A stretch of 64,000 bases of DNA from Dendrolimus kikuchii (GCA_019925095.2 CM034389.1:21687435-21751434); one strand, 5' to 3'. Positions 1 through 11,293 are shown, counted from the stretch's first letter. A program made the numbers and translations. The notes: generated by a model not told the origin, from the letters alone.

Positions 1-114
1 TTTAAGAGAGCAGCAGCGCATTTGTAGCACCTTTGGTGTTGCAAATGTCCATAGGCGATGGTAACCGCTTTCCACCAAGTGGGTCGTCTGCCTGTATGCT
101 GAACTCCTGCAATA
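1..114 (-). repeat. Rep-A copy, cut by window edge
   Basis: Rep-A is a roughly 300 bp dispersed repeat found throughout the window. Read in this orientation it goes from GTGCAGGAACGGAGAAAG to CTGATCTCCTGCAATAAAAAA, i.e. it ends A-rich like a retroposon. This copy holds the last third (GTTGCAAATGTCCATAGGCG). Confidence 0.85.
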
Positions 115-677
115 AATAAAAAAAAACACAACTTTTTTGATGGAGTTCGAAGCATGCATCATTTAGACAGTTTGTACGATGACTACATGTTATGTGCTAA
201 CGTTGAGAGTACAATTTATTTTATTAAATTAATTAATTAATTCAATTAGTAGAAAATAATCCATTTTATTAAAAAGTCTATAATAAATTTAAATAATAAA
301 ATTCATAAAAATTTCGTCTCTAAGTTTACCTGAAATTCTTCGCTAAAACAATTGGTACAAAGGAGAACACAATTTTAGTAACTTACAATCAGTACATTTT
401 GTATGCACCCCAATAGAGCTAACTATATAATTTTGTTACACAATATGCAGACTCAAAGTGTTGTTACATATGTTTCACTCATTCTATCTAATAGAGGATG
501 TAATAGGTGCCCATTTAAAATAATTGTATTTGGTTAAGACTGAGGTTACGTTATTGATAATTGTGAGTTATTACGTGGGTTATATCATAACGCACTCATC
601 AATAGTAGACTAGACGCTTGTAATTAAATATTTCTAATCTATTCAAAATTCTCTTCGTGTAACACATATATGAATCG
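115..677. other. AT-rich sequence, no feature seen
   Basis: No open frame, repeat match or structure of note between the Rep-A fragment and SINE S1. Confidence 0.7.
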
Positions 678-912
678 ACGGCCTCTGTGGTTGAGCGGGC
701 TAAGCCTTTGCCAGCATGCCTCTCTGCAGCGCAGAGGCTCCAGGTTCGATTCCTGGCATGGTAAACTTCGGAAACGAATTTCCTTCGTTATTTACTATGG
801 TCTGGGTGTCTGGAATCGGCCCCAGAGTCGTCCGTTGTATATAACCCATGACATAAGCGGAAGAAGCTTAATTTGGGAATAGACAATGAGTCTGTTTGTG
901 ACTACTGATTAC

Positions 913-913
<1 letters not shown>
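678..913 (+). mobile_element. tRNA-derived SINE, family S1
   Basis: GGCCTCTGTGGTTGAGCGGG (A-box-like) and GGTTCGATTCC (B box) form a tRNA-like head. A shared body ATTTACTATGGTCTGGGT and GGCCCCAGAG follows. It ends near the (TA)n tract. A short open frame across it is not a gene. Confidence 0.82.

Positions 914-914
<1 letters not shown>

Positions 915-1000
<86 letters not shown>
915..1000. repeat. (TA)n microsatellite
   Basis: About 43 uninterrupted TA units between SINE S1 and Helitron B. Confidence 0.97.
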
Positions 1001-1006
<6 letters not shown>

Positions 1007-1011
1007 TTATA

Positions 1012-1866
1012 TCTACAATATTATTAAATTATAAACAAGCCGTGTCTGTACTATTGAAGCTTAAAGCTAAAAAACAACTGGAATAGACTCTATAAACAAT
1101 GGAGAACACAATGCAATTTTTTTGAGATTCCTTTTTTTTTATTGCAGGAGATCAGCAGACAGGCAGATGGCTCATTTGATGGAAAGCGTTTACCATCGCC
1201 TATGGACATTTGCAACAGCAAAGTTGCTACAAGTGCGTTGCTGCTCTCTTAAGGGAAACTCGAACCTGGTCACTAATGCCGGAACACAACGCAAGGTTGT
1301 TATGGCGACATTTTTTATACCAGGGGTGGTAGCCATCCAGTCGGGTAAATGCTGCCTACCACCTGGCTGTGGGTTGTTTTGTCGCCTCTTACGACAGGCC
1401 GCCCGGCCGCACGAAATTGTATTATTTATTCTTTCTCTTTTCTGCTTGTTCGAGATTCATGTAAATACTACTGGGCCGATTTCGATGCGGTTTTCGCTGA
1501 TCGACGACAAATTCTTAGGCTTAAAATTTGCGCTACTTTTTATCCCGGCATCGCACCAAAATTTTTCAGTGAAAGATTTAAAATGGCCTAATTGAAAAAA
1601 AAATTCCAATGCAATTTTTTGACTGATCGATAGCAAATTTTATGTAATAAAATAAATATGTGACATTTTTATCTCGGGAATCCCGCGGGAATTATCCCGG
1701 GAGCGATTTTTAGTTTCTCGAGTGCATAAAAATTAACTTATTCACCGACACAGTTTTCCCTACAATGATTTCTTACATTGTTTTTTAAATACTGCGGTAC
1801 CTTGTTTCCCGGGAAACCCGCGGGAATTTCAAGTTAAACGCAGACGAAATCGCGGACATATCCTAG
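1012..1866 (+). mobile_element. Non-autonomous Helitron, family B, carrying a nested Rep-A insertion
   Basis: Begins A|TCTACAATATTATTAAATTA and ends CGGACATATCCTAG|T. The body holds GGGCCGATTTCGATGCGGTTTT and several CCCGCGGGAA / CCCGGG segments shared with copies at 9.4, 18.4, 20.1, 41.9 and 56.2 kb. A Rep-A copy (about 1143-1425) interrupts it. Confidence 0.8.
1143..1425 (+). repeat. Rep-A copy inside Helitron B
   Basis: Near full length, T-rich side first (TTTTTATTGCAGGAG). It interrupts the Helitron at 1012-1866. The open frame at 1122-1595 runs through repeat and Helitron and is not a gene. Confidence 0.85.
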
Positions 1867-2160
1867 TATATTATATTATAAATAATATGCATTACTATCA
1901 TTACATTTTACCGTGACATAGCAATCAGTCTGGAAACTGGGCCAAAAAATACATTTAAGCCTTTGGTTTGAAAATATCAATTTTTCACATAATATTAAAA
2001 CTGTTGTAAGTTAATCAATGAACTACAAGAAATTTTCATACTTTCGCCAGCGGTCAACGCCACATGCCTAACATGTTTTACAACCAGTAATTGCTATACT
2101 ATTTCAAGAAGTCAGAATACCATACTAGTCTTGAATAATTAACTCATACTATACCAAAAA

Positions 2161-2700
2161 AGATAAAATGTTAGTATTTTCTTAAGTTTTCGCTTCTAGT
2201 ATACATAATAAACATTTTAACAGTTTTAAGCGCGCTAATTTATTTGATTTTTATTATTCCGTCATAAAGATTTCATTCCGTACGGAGACATAAATGTCAA
2301 GTGTTAATGAATATTGTTAAGTTTACTGAAAAGTGGCCGAAACTTCAGAATGAAAATCAAATAAATTACCGCGCTTAAAACCATTAAAACGTAGTTTTAT
2401 TATGAATAAAATGTATACAAGATTTTTCTTCAGTTTTCGCGACTAATATACATAATAAAACTACGTTTAATGGTTTTAAGCGCGGTAATTTATTTGATTT
2501 TTATTATTCCAACGTTTCGGCCACTTTTCAGTAGCCGTGATCACGGAAGACAAAAATGTCAAGTGTCAATGGGTATTGTGAAAGTCGAAACGTCGGAATA
2601 CTAAAAAATAAATAAATTAGTGCGCTTAAAACTGTTAAAATGTTTATTATGTGTACTAGTGGCGAAAACTTAAGATAATACTAACATTTTATCCTTTATT
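2161..2700. mobile_element. Four alternating fragments of the Penelope-like 3' end (nested foldback)
   Basis: GTTTTAAGCGCG...TTATTTGATTTTTATTATTCC occurs at about 2223 and 2473, and its reverse complement at about 2350 and 2610. The outer ends (TTAGTATTTTCTTAAGTTTTCGC at 2171 and its complement at 2668) pair over about 90 bp. AAAACTACGTTTAATGG at 2457 pairs with its complement at 2380. The sequence matches the 3' UTR at 37.5 kb and 11.2 kb. Confidence 0.7.
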
Positions 2701-2829
2701 TATTTATCCTTTATTGACATTCGAGCAAATACTTTTCTCACAAAACGAATAACTGTATAACTATGTAGCCTCTATACTATGCAAACTTTATAGTTTGTAA
2801 ATTGTGGTTTATAAATAATCCGTGAACCA

Positions 2830-3440
2830 ACTGTAGTCCACTGCTGGACGTAGGCCACCTCAAGTTTGTGTCATCTATCCTGGTCCTTTTTTTTTTGAGG
2901 CGAGGGAAAATGCTTAACCGATTTACGCACAAACTGGGTCGTTGCTAGGGGAACGACACGCGTCGGTCGGGGGCGATAACACTGCAGCAATAGTATGCTC
3001 TTGGCAGTGCCCCGCCCGCGATCCACGTCACAGAATAGTGTGGAAGACTCCGAGCGTTGCTCCACGAGCGAGCAACCCCAATACCCACTAAAAACCCCCT
3101 CCTCCCTGACGACCCTGCGCTTTTGTTTGTGTTGGAAAGGCTGAGATTTAGAACATAGTTACGCCCAGCCGATCTATCCTGGTCCTCCGCTGTCCTCATT
3201 CAACCATCAGCGGCGACCTTGTGCTGATAATCGATCCTGCGCGTTGGAGGGCGTACTACAATTTGAACGAGACGCGGTCTCCACCCCAAGATTCGTCAGC
3301 TCCAGTGGCCATTGGTCCTGCGACAAATGTGGCCAGCCCATTGCCACTTCAGCTTGCTAACGTTGTGAGCAATGTTGGTAACCCTGGTTTTCTTACAGAT
3401 ATGTTCGTTACTAATTTTATGCATAAGATACCGAGTCTTT
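2830..3440 (-). mobile_element. LINE reverse transcriptase C-terminal remnant, interrupted
   Basis: Read on the minus strand, 3440 to 3172 gives KISNEHICKKT, VSKLKWQWAGHI and RTAEDQDR, with stop codons between; 2886 down to 2830 resumes with VAYVQQW. This is the usual C terminus of LINE polyproteins (LKWQWAGHI...TYVQQW). The two halves are separated by a 285 bp insertion at 2887-3171 with a 14 bp target duplication. The small open frames seen here on both strands are accidental. Confidence 0.78.
2887..3171 (-). mobile_element. Poly(A)-tailed retroposed insertion with 14 bp target duplication
   Basis: Flanked by ATCTATCCTGGTCC at 2873-2886 and 3172-3185. The insert ends on the minus strand in ten A residues (ten T at 2887-2896). 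It is GC-richer than its surroundings. It is probably the truncated 3' end of a poly(A)-tailed LINE (R1-like 3' UTR is one possibility) or an unlisted SINE. No coding domain is visible in it. Confidence 0.85.
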
Positions 3441-3441
3441 A

Positions 3442-3872
3442 ACGCCATTTTATCGTAAGCGACATTTGGACCTATATATATTTTCTATTGCAAAGGTATT
3501 TTGTTTTAAGACTTTCAGTTTTTGATGCAGTAGGGTTTAATCTAACTAAAACTGAAAGTCTTAAAAAAGAGAAAAAAAATATTTGAATAAATAGCGACGT
3601 ACTTACATCGCTAATATGTATCTTAAAAATAAAAACATTTTTGAGAATTTCTACGCCGTATTTTCAGGAAACAAGGTTTGCACTCAGCTTATTGCTGTGC
3701 CGACATAATATCCGACACAACGCTGATTTTCAGTGTAAACCTTCCTTTTGTCGTGATACTAAAACGACCTGAATATTTTATAAATTTAATTTCAAACAAA
3801 ATAATAGTTTAAATACCTTTTAAAACAGAAAAAATATGCTTAGGTCCAAATGTTGCTTACGATAAAATAACG
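3442..3872. mobile_element. Foldback element with about 30 bp inverted ends
   Basis: CATTTTATCGTAAGCGACATTTGGACCTA at 3446-3474 pairs with the segment ending at about 3870 with only a few mismatches. Inside is a perfect 19 bp stem (3504-3522 with 3548-3566) and looser pairs near 3670-3750. It is probably a MITE. No matching copy was found in the window. Confidence 0.7.
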
Positions 3873-4740
3873 CAAAAACCTCGATACATTCTCAACGTGG
3901 CTCGCAACAATATTTTACAATATTTTCAACATTCTTTGTAGTGAATAATAAATCGTGTTTTAACAAAATTTGCACGTTCGCTCCGAAAACTCTATTTATA
4001 TGAACTCACTGCATGACATAATATTCCCTTACCCTACTATTGGTTCTCTTGCATAATTCACTTCGAACGCGTAACTCACAGGATGAGCGTAACTCGATCA
4101 GTATTCATTGCGGGTGCGTTCGCGTGCGACTTTCACTAACTATTGTTGATTAATTCCCGAATAGAAGCCGATAGTAAGTAGAGCGGAATCTAATGTGTAT
4201 TCTTGGCTGTACCATGTGCATTTATTACATCTCTTATAATCTTAATGTGAGGTTTAGCAGGATGTTTTGTAATATGTATCCGAACATTATTTATAATTAC
4301 GGCAGATACTACTAAGTATTTATTTCACAATATCGGTGGTACTGAATACAATAAAAGCTCATAACTTAGCGAAGAAGTAAATAAATTACTGGGATTCAGT
4401 TCTAATTGTGCTAGCTACCTCAAATTGTTATTTGTGCTCAAAGCTTGTGTGTCGTTCGTTATCATTTTTCATTGATTTTAATCAAATATTTACCAGTGGA
4501 ACTTTGGTTCTTAGGCCGTTTTGCCAGAATTGTAATTTTCTTAAAAAAGTATTTAATAAATGCAGTTTATCGTGCTTGATTTTCCTCAAGACTAACAGAT
4601 ATTAATTAGAATTTTCTGATATCGATAGGTTTCATGTGTGCTCTTTACTAAAAGCGATTCATTGCATCAGAGGCCTAGATACTTTAGTTACTTTACTTGG
4701 ACACATATTATCTAATTAAATTGATACTTTATTTATTTAT
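3873..4740. other. No recognisable feature
   Basis: AT-rich. A 65-codon frame at 4408-4605 has no domain or supporting start context. Confidence 0.65.
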
Positions 4741-4860
4741 TGCTGAAGCACAGCAGACAGGCTGACGGCCCAACTGTGATGGAAAGTGGTTAATATCGCC
4801 TATGAACATTAGCAATACCAGAGGTACTGCTAATGTGCTGCTGGCCTTGAAGGAAATACT
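4741..4860 (+). repeat. Rep-A copy, diverged and partial
   Basis: GCAGACAGGCTGACGGCCCA, then ATATCGCCTATGAACATTAGC. Only the first 120 bp of the repeat is recognisable. Confidence 0.7.
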
Positions 4861-5109
4861 GAAAACAGTGTTCTGAAAAAATAAGCTACAGCATGTTTAA
4901 ACGAATTGTTTCCCGTTATTATTGATGTAAGTGGTTCAATCATATGAACCAAAATTGAACTTAATTATCGCACATTAATCAACTTAGTATGACTACAATG
5001 TCGAATAAATTAAAGTTTATGTGAAATTGAATAATTGCGGTCATATATTTTACTTCCAACCTCATTAATTAATTCTATAGGTTTAGCTAAAATGTGCCGG
5101 GTGCGGTAT

Positions 5110-5275
5110 AGGGCACATTTATTTATTATTTGAGATATAAAGTAAATTTTGGGTGGTTAAATAAAATAACCACGAAGGCTAAGGCGCGAGCTCCGCTTCG
5201 CTTCGCTCCCGCCTAACCTGTAGTAAAAAACTTCGGATCTATTTCATAATAGTTTATAATATATAAATGTGCCCT
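5110..5275. repeat. Inverted repeat pair AGGGCACATTTAT
   Basis: Perfect 13 bp arms at 5110-5122 and 5263-5275 enclose about 140 bp that includes a GC-rich GCTCCGCTTCGCTTCGCTCC segment. Possibly a small MITE. Confidence 0.5.
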
Positions 5276-5689
5276 GTAACTATAAAATCCGCCGGCTAAA
5301 ACGTTCCTTTAAGTAAAAATTTCTGTATGTGAGAATTTCATAAATTTTAATTAAAATAATACATCCTCTGTAAAAAAATGTAATGAGATAATACGATACC
5401 ATCTTCACTTGTATCATTTTTACAAATCTCTAACATTACTTTTATATTTAAATCATTGTTTAACGTTTTAATTACTGTTATTTGAACGCAAGGTCCCAAT
5501 TCGCATGGCAATTGACCTCGGAAATTTTACGCAATATGAGATTAGCACGCAAATGATCTCAAGGCACGTGCTCTAAAATCGATCTATCCGTCCTTCCGTT
5601 TGTCGCCACGCTTTCTCTAACGTGAGTTCAATTTTTATTCGAACAGGTGACGGTTGCGTTAGATTTCGTAAGTCATACGTGGTAGGGCC

Positions 5690-6060
5690 TAACCAGGAGT
5701 CAGGGTTATTACACGGTATTCAGTTTTGTCTGTGCTAAAATAATAATCGTCATTATCATATTCAGCGTGGGGCGGTTTGAGTCTCGCCCCACGGGAGCAG
5801 AGTTGAGTGCGCGCGGAAAGCGGCATTATGGGGATTCCTTCCCCACGGCCACCGAATATCGAAACCCGCCTATCAGCGCCGGCACGTCCTCCTCTGGCGG
5901 GAGTGGAGCAAACTCGTACGCTCACATCTACTACGCATCACATCTACACTACACATCTTAACACATCGCGGACTCACTGCAGAAGTGTAAGACTCGATCG
6001 ATATAGTCTTCTTACATATAATACTTTTTCACACAAGTTACGGTTCTTCCCATAAATATA
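5690..6060. other. GC-rich island of unknown nature
   Basis: Clearly more GC-rich than the rest of the region, with a perfect hairpin GTGGGGCG/CGCCCCAC at 5767-5774 and 5785-5792 and then TCCTCTGGCGGGAGTGGAGC. Overlapping frames on both strands lack recognisable domains. It may be part of a retroelement 3' UTR. Confidence 0.4.
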
Positions 6061-6699
6061 TATTGGTCTGTGGGTTTTCTTCACAATTCTTTTGCAGACG
6101 TTAGAATACGTTTTACCAATCATATTGGTAATTTGAAAATAAACACCATTTAATTCCTTGTTTCATAACACAATTCCATAACTTAGTCGTGCGTATTTAC
6201 ATGTAGGCAGATTGGCACATAATCGGTTGAAATGCCGTCATTCGACTATTTTGCTGTAAGGAAACAATTTCGCCTGTTACACTTATTACGTAAACGGACT
6301 GTATATTAACTTATTCTGCGCCTGTACTGCATAAAATGTCGGGAAACCAGTATTACAATGTAGACAGTGTCGTGCTCAGAACATTTGGTATTAACTGTTG
6401 CTGTGATAGTTCTCAGTATTCATTATTTCTAATGATAAGTCATCTATTAAAAGATGTTGCTACGCTTTAAACGATATTGTTATAATGAAGACCAATACGG
6501 TATATTATATTTATATTCCAGTAGTATTAATAGCATGTAGTTTAGCGTAAAGGCGGGTGAATTAGCCACTAAGCTATTACGAATTGCTATTGCTATGTAT
6601 ATATAGTTATATTGTTTCTGTATTTATATGCACTGTATACTTATCATCATAATTTATAGTTTGCACCACTATCAGTTAAAAAAATCTATTAATCCCTGC
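6061..6699. other. No recognisable feature
   Basis: AT-rich unique-looking DNA before the LINE tail at 6.7 kb. Confidence 0.65.
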
Positions 6700-6820
6700 A
6701 ACGGTTGCTATGAAGAGATCTTGATCTGTCTATGAGAGTTGAACTATCTTTTGTATTTTTTTACTTCTGTTTGTTCATGCTTTGGTGTACAATAAAGATA
6801 GTTACCTTACCTTACCTTCT
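6700..6820 (+). mobile_element. Truncated LINE 3' tail ending in (TTACC)n
   Basis: Contains GGTTGCTATGAAGAGATC, then TTTGGTGTACAATAAAGATAG followed by three TTACC units. It has the same layout as the 13.8 kb 3' end but is diverged, with a different tail repeat. Confidence 0.6.
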
Positions 6821-7223
6821 ATTGATAATCTCATTGCAAAGACGTGGTTTCTAATAGTGGCTGAGAAATAACAAGCGGTGCACGTTTATGCAATGTGCAT
6901 ATTGATACAATTACCACATGTTGAAGGTGAAAGATAAACTTCTTTTTGCCTACTCTCTTTTTGAAAGACACGTTGGAGGTCCAACTGAAAGCTCTTTTAC
7001 CCCGACTTGAACTCTTCGAGTTACAAGCTGTCAGTAACGAAATGTAATGCCGTTGGATCCGCGCTGGATTGGCCTATCTATCTATGATGTTCGCCAGTTG
7101 TCGGACTCCTAAAATCTTTGTAGTCTCGAGGGGGACGATCCTGTAGAAATGTGTGTATAGGCTGTTATCGGCGCTGTGCGGCGAAATACGTCGCAGTACG
7201 AATTCTCCTACACTATATATATA

Positions 7224-7432
7224 TCTTAATATATATAAATTACGTGTCACGTTGTTTGTCCGCGATGGACTCCTAAACTACTTGACCGATTTTAATTAAA
7301 TTTGCACACCATGTGCAGTTTGATCCAACTTGAAAGATAGGATAGCTTACATTTGGACCCGGTAGGTGGCGCTGCAATCGGGTTCTAAATTTTATTTCTT
7401 CAGGGCAGAACAACGTCTGCCGGGACAGCTAG
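7224..7432 (+). mobile_element. Non-autonomous Helitron, family A
   Basis: Starts A|TCTTAATATATATAAATTACG, ends with a GGCAGA/TCTGCC hairpin followed by GGGACAGCTAG|T. Body motifs TGGACTCCTAAACTACTTGACC and CCCGGTAGGTGGCGCTGC are shared with three other copies. There is no target duplication, as expected. Confidence 0.9.
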
Positions 7433-8290
7433 TATACTATATATATCCACTGATCAGGGCTGATGACATTATTCCTGAAGTAATAACCTGAAGCCGTCCT
7501 TAATGTCAAGAAAGACCCTGAGACGGTGAAAATACACGATGTAATGGAGTCTGCATAATTGCATACTAAGATAATCTATATGCGAAACTAGTCAATTCTC
7601 CATGCAAAAGTATGGCAAGTATCTGCTTCGTTTAAATCAGTCCGGGTCCAGTAATGGGACGACTACGGACTCTTACTCGGACATCTTACTCAACCGTTCA
7701 AATCAATGGACAACAATGCTATATAACATTGGTAATCGACACGTGCTTTATTACAGCATTGCAAGGTTTAATTACCATTGACTCATCTATAATTCGTTTA
7801 GACAAAAGTGATTTGCATGATTACTATTGTATGGTCACTGGTTTGTTATGTAATGAATCTGGGACATGTTTGTGATATACATACATTATTATATTAAGTT
7901 GGATATTTGGAGGAGTTAATATTATTCTAAGCAATCCATTAGGCAAATAATTGTGCACGTACCTACATTAATTATAAACAATTTTTATTCGTTACGTAAT
8001 GATGAAAAAATGTATAAAAAAATAAATTAATCGGCCCAGTGCGTTGACCATTTTTTTATCCTGTGGCTATGAAATCCTAAATCATTTAATTGAAAATATT
8101 AACAATTTTCAACTCTCATTTATATGTATGATGGCTCTCCATATTTTTTTATAATTTAAGTAAAGAATTGCATAGCGGCATATAGCGACTTACTAATTTC
8201 CGAGGAAAATAACTGCCATACAAAGATGGACACACTGATGGACGGATATGACGATTTTGATAGACATTCTCAGTACACAATAACAAATTT

Positions 8291-8291
8291 G

Positions 8292-8359
<68 letters not shown>

Positions 8360-8361
8360 CC
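8291..8361. repeat. (TA)n microsatellite
   Basis: Around 35 TA units with one TACA interruption. It makes the Ile/Tyr-rich reverse frame at 8149-8427 meaningless. Confidence 0.95.
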
Positions 8362-8599
8362 TGTGGAAACTGACGAAATACTGATTACAAAACGCTTTAT
8401 TTTGTAAAAAATGTATGTAATAATCAACTTAAATAGATATCTGCAATTATTTATTTATAACTTTAAAGTTCGAAACCATAACTAGTATTGTCATTGAGAT
8501 TAGATACGAACCGCTATTATTCGGATCAAGAGATAAATACTGCAACAAGACATGTTCCAAAGCACGCGCCATTATCTGTCTTTTGTGGTATAAGGTATG

Positions 8600-8745
8600 A
8601 GATACAATCGGCAGACAAACGCATATTGGATATCTCCAAGCTAAGCAAGTCAGGCTTATGTTATGGGTAATATGCAATGGACTACTCTGGGGCCGATCCC
8701 AGCCACAGAGACCATAGTAAATATCGGAAAATTCGATTACAAAAC
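8600..8745 (-). mobile_element. SINE S1, 5'-truncated
   Basis: The minus strand shows TTTACTATGGTCTCTGTGGC, GGGATCGGCCCCAGAG and CATAACATAAGCC, the body and tail of S1 without the tRNA-like head. Confidence 0.75.
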
Positions 8746-9384
8746 GTGTTATCCAGTTTCACGTGAATAGGTATTTTCTAGGTAAGCGTGCTCAATCATC
8801 GACCGCATCATCTTTTAAAAGAGTCTACCAAGACAAGGTGTATTTGCCATTTTATTAGTTTTTCATAGGATATGCTTCGGAGAGGGTGCAGTTACTCTGC
8901 TCTATTAGATTTGCCCCATTTTATTCGCTCTTCGGATGACAAACGCTCGTATATACGCTATTATTTCGAACAAAAAGTTTTGTTGCCACGTTCCTTCTGC
9001 TTACGGCATAGCTGTAGAATGTGGTACCAGAGTCTGTGTTTTCGAAAAATTTTAATTCGGCTGTTCATGTTTCACATGAATACATATTTTCTACGTAAAT
9101 GTACGTCTTTTAAAATTAAACGTGATCGTGGACAAACGTATTATTTATTAGCGTTGCCATGGAAATTTAGACAGCAGTAGACTTGGGAGTTGTACAATAA
9201 TAATACAAGCAGAAGTGATCTCGTTGCCTAAATAAGTAAAGCGTCCTCTTATAGCCGAAACCTGTATCTTACTATTCATTCACTTGTGTTACCATCGGTT
9301 GAATTTTGACAATACTTACACAGAGCTTATATTAACTTTCAACTGACAGTAAGGCAAATGAACAGTTGGTAATATATAGGAACG

Positions 9385-9802
9385 GGCTATTTATAATATT
9401 ATAAAATTCAAAAGATGGCGTATCTACATTGAAGCTAATAAAAAAAACACAACTGGAATAGACTATACGAGTATAAACGATGGAGAACATGATGCATTTT
9501 TTTTTTAGATTTCTTGTCTGTTTGTTTGGGATTCACGTAAAAACTACTGGGCCGATTTCTATGCGGTTTTCGATGATCGACAAAAAATTCTTAGACTTAA
9601 AGCCCGCGCTATTTTTTATATCCCGCGGGAATTTTCCCGGGAGCGGTTTGTAGTTGTTCGGGTGCATAAAAATTAGCTTATTCCGACACAGTTTTCACTA
9701 AAACGATAGCTTACATTCTTTTAAATGCTGAGATACGTTGTGTCCCGGGAATCCCATGGGAATTTCAAGTCAAGCATCTACGAAGTCGATTGCATATCTT
9801 AG
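9385..9802 (+). mobile_element. Helitron family B copy
   Basis: Shares ACTGGAATAGACTATACGAG, GGATTCACGTAAAAACTACTGG, and CCCGCGGGAATTTTCCCGGGAG with the 1.0 kb copy. The end is decayed to CTTAGT. The start is diverged. Confidence 0.7.
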
Positions 9803-10436
9803 TGGCATGATAATATACTTTAAAACGCTCTCACCTGTGTTTTGGACCAACAAAATATATTTTATGACCAAGCTTTGTGCACCTTCGTACAGAGAGTAGT
9901 CTTATATTAGCCCTATTAGCTGTATCGGATTACGCTTGTTACGTGTGGCCATTGCATTACGTAAGGGTAGTTATTCACCGCATTTATAGCTTAAATACTG
10001 TTCAAACTCATGCTATTTTAATGATTGTTGCTTAAGCTACGAAATTGCTTATTTTTATGACTATTTGATATTTTTTGTAAGCCTTGTTCAAAATTTATGT
10101 AAATAATTATTACAACTAGTTGAGTAAATTAATTTAGTTCATTCTTTTTTACTTTAGTTGTTTTTTCATGAAGATAAAATATAATAGACTAATATCATTA
10201 AGTAGTATCAAATAAACTTGATCTTTAAGCACACTCCAAATATAGTTATGCATGTATTTAATTATTATTTTTAATAATAAAACCTATATTGCAGAAAGAT
10301 AATAATGTGTGTAACCCCCCAATCCGCCATGGACAAGGGTAACTAGTATACTCCCGTTCTCTAATAATAGAATCGCTTAAGCCCAGCTGAGGGAGGAGGT
10401 TTATGGCTTGGTATTTATAAAAGTTTATTTCCAAGA
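9803..10436. other. No recognisable feature
   Basis: AT-rich. A short C-run (10315) and GCTGAGGGAGGAGG segment stand out but match nothing here. Confidence 0.6.
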
Positions 10437-10648
10437 CAAATTGCCAGGTGGTAGGGCATTTGTCCGTCTAGATTATGCGGCCATAACAACCTTGGGCGGT
10501 GTTCCGGCATTAGTGGCCACGTTCTAGTCTCCTTTTAAAGAGCAGCAGCGCATTTGTAAGACCTTTGGTGTTGCTAATGTTCATAGGCGATGGTAACCGT
10601 TTTCCACCAGCGGGCCGTCTGCCTGTCTACTGAACTCATGCAATGCAA
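10437..10648 (-). repeat. Rep-A copy
   Basis: CCAGGTGGTAGGGCATTTG through CTGAACTCATGCAATGC. The first end is truncated. Confidence 0.8.
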
Positions 10649-10900
10649 TATTACGAAAAACATTTGAATAACTAAATTGTCATTTAGTTACGCTATAATG
10701 GTTTATATAGTTGTTAACTTGAGACGTGCCTACGCGGCTCTACTGTGGTGTAAAATTATGGCGACAGATTTAAACCTAGAGATAGGAGTTAAGTAATCCA
10801 TCTAAATATTACTATTTACTTTATATAAAGATATAGAGCAATGCGATTTAGTTTTAAATAACATTCATAATATTCTAGTTTTAGAGTACCGTAGCCTTAA

Positions 10901-11293
10901 TAAAACTACGTTGCAGCGGTTTTTTTTAAACGCGGTATTTTAATTGAAATTTATTCCGACGTTTATAGAAGCGATTATGGAAGACAAAAATGTCAAGTGT
11001 CAACGAGCAACGTTAAAGTTTGCAAGAGTTTTTTGCGTCGCGTCTTCTCTTCAAGCCATAATATGTTGCGAAGCGGTGGTAAATTATATCAGACTCCCAT
11101 AGAGTAATTAATAACGAACAAATTGGCTGTAGGCTAAACAAAAACTTTAACATTGCTCATTGACACTTCTTTGTCTCTCCTGATCACGGCTACTGAAAAG
11201 TGGCCGAAACGTCGGAATAAAAATAATATAAAATATTGCGCTTAAACCATTCTAACGTAATTTTACTATGTGTACCGAAAACTTAAGAAAATA
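10901..11293. mobile_element. Inverted pair of Penelope-like 3' ends
   Basis: The left part (10901-11010) carries the 3' end in minus orientation: ACTACGTTGCAGCGG, then GGAAGACAAAAATGTCAAG. The right part (11012-11293) carries it in plus orientation: ATGTTGCGAAGCGGTGG, AAAAGTGGCCGAAACGTCGG, GCGCTTAAACC, ending CTTAAGAAAATAC. Together they form an imperfect foldback. Both halves match the insert at 37.5 kb. Confidence 0.7.

Larger units (their letters stand above)
6821..9384. other. Mostly unassigned apart from the Helitron, microsatellite and SINE listed
   Basis: The frames at 7654-7875 and 8872-9180 (102 codons) have no recognisable domain, no intron signals I trust, and no neighbours. I do not call them genes. 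Confidence 0.6.

Noticed and set aside
678..760. tRNA gene
   Set aside because: The tRNA-like head is followed by a SINE body repeated at 11966 and 8600.
1122..1595. 157-codon open frame, and similar frames at 20279, 28000, 34634 and 39710
   Set aside because: All are translations of Rep-A and its neighbours. They resemble each other because the DNA is repeated, differ in frame and strand, and lack a consistent start or stop.
8149..8427. 92-codon Ile/Tyr-rich frame as a membrane protein
   Set aside because: The hydrophobic stretch is only the translation of a (TA)n microsatellite.
8872..9180. 102-codon frame as a small gene
   Set aside because: No domain, no repeat match and no splice context; length is within chance for this base composition.
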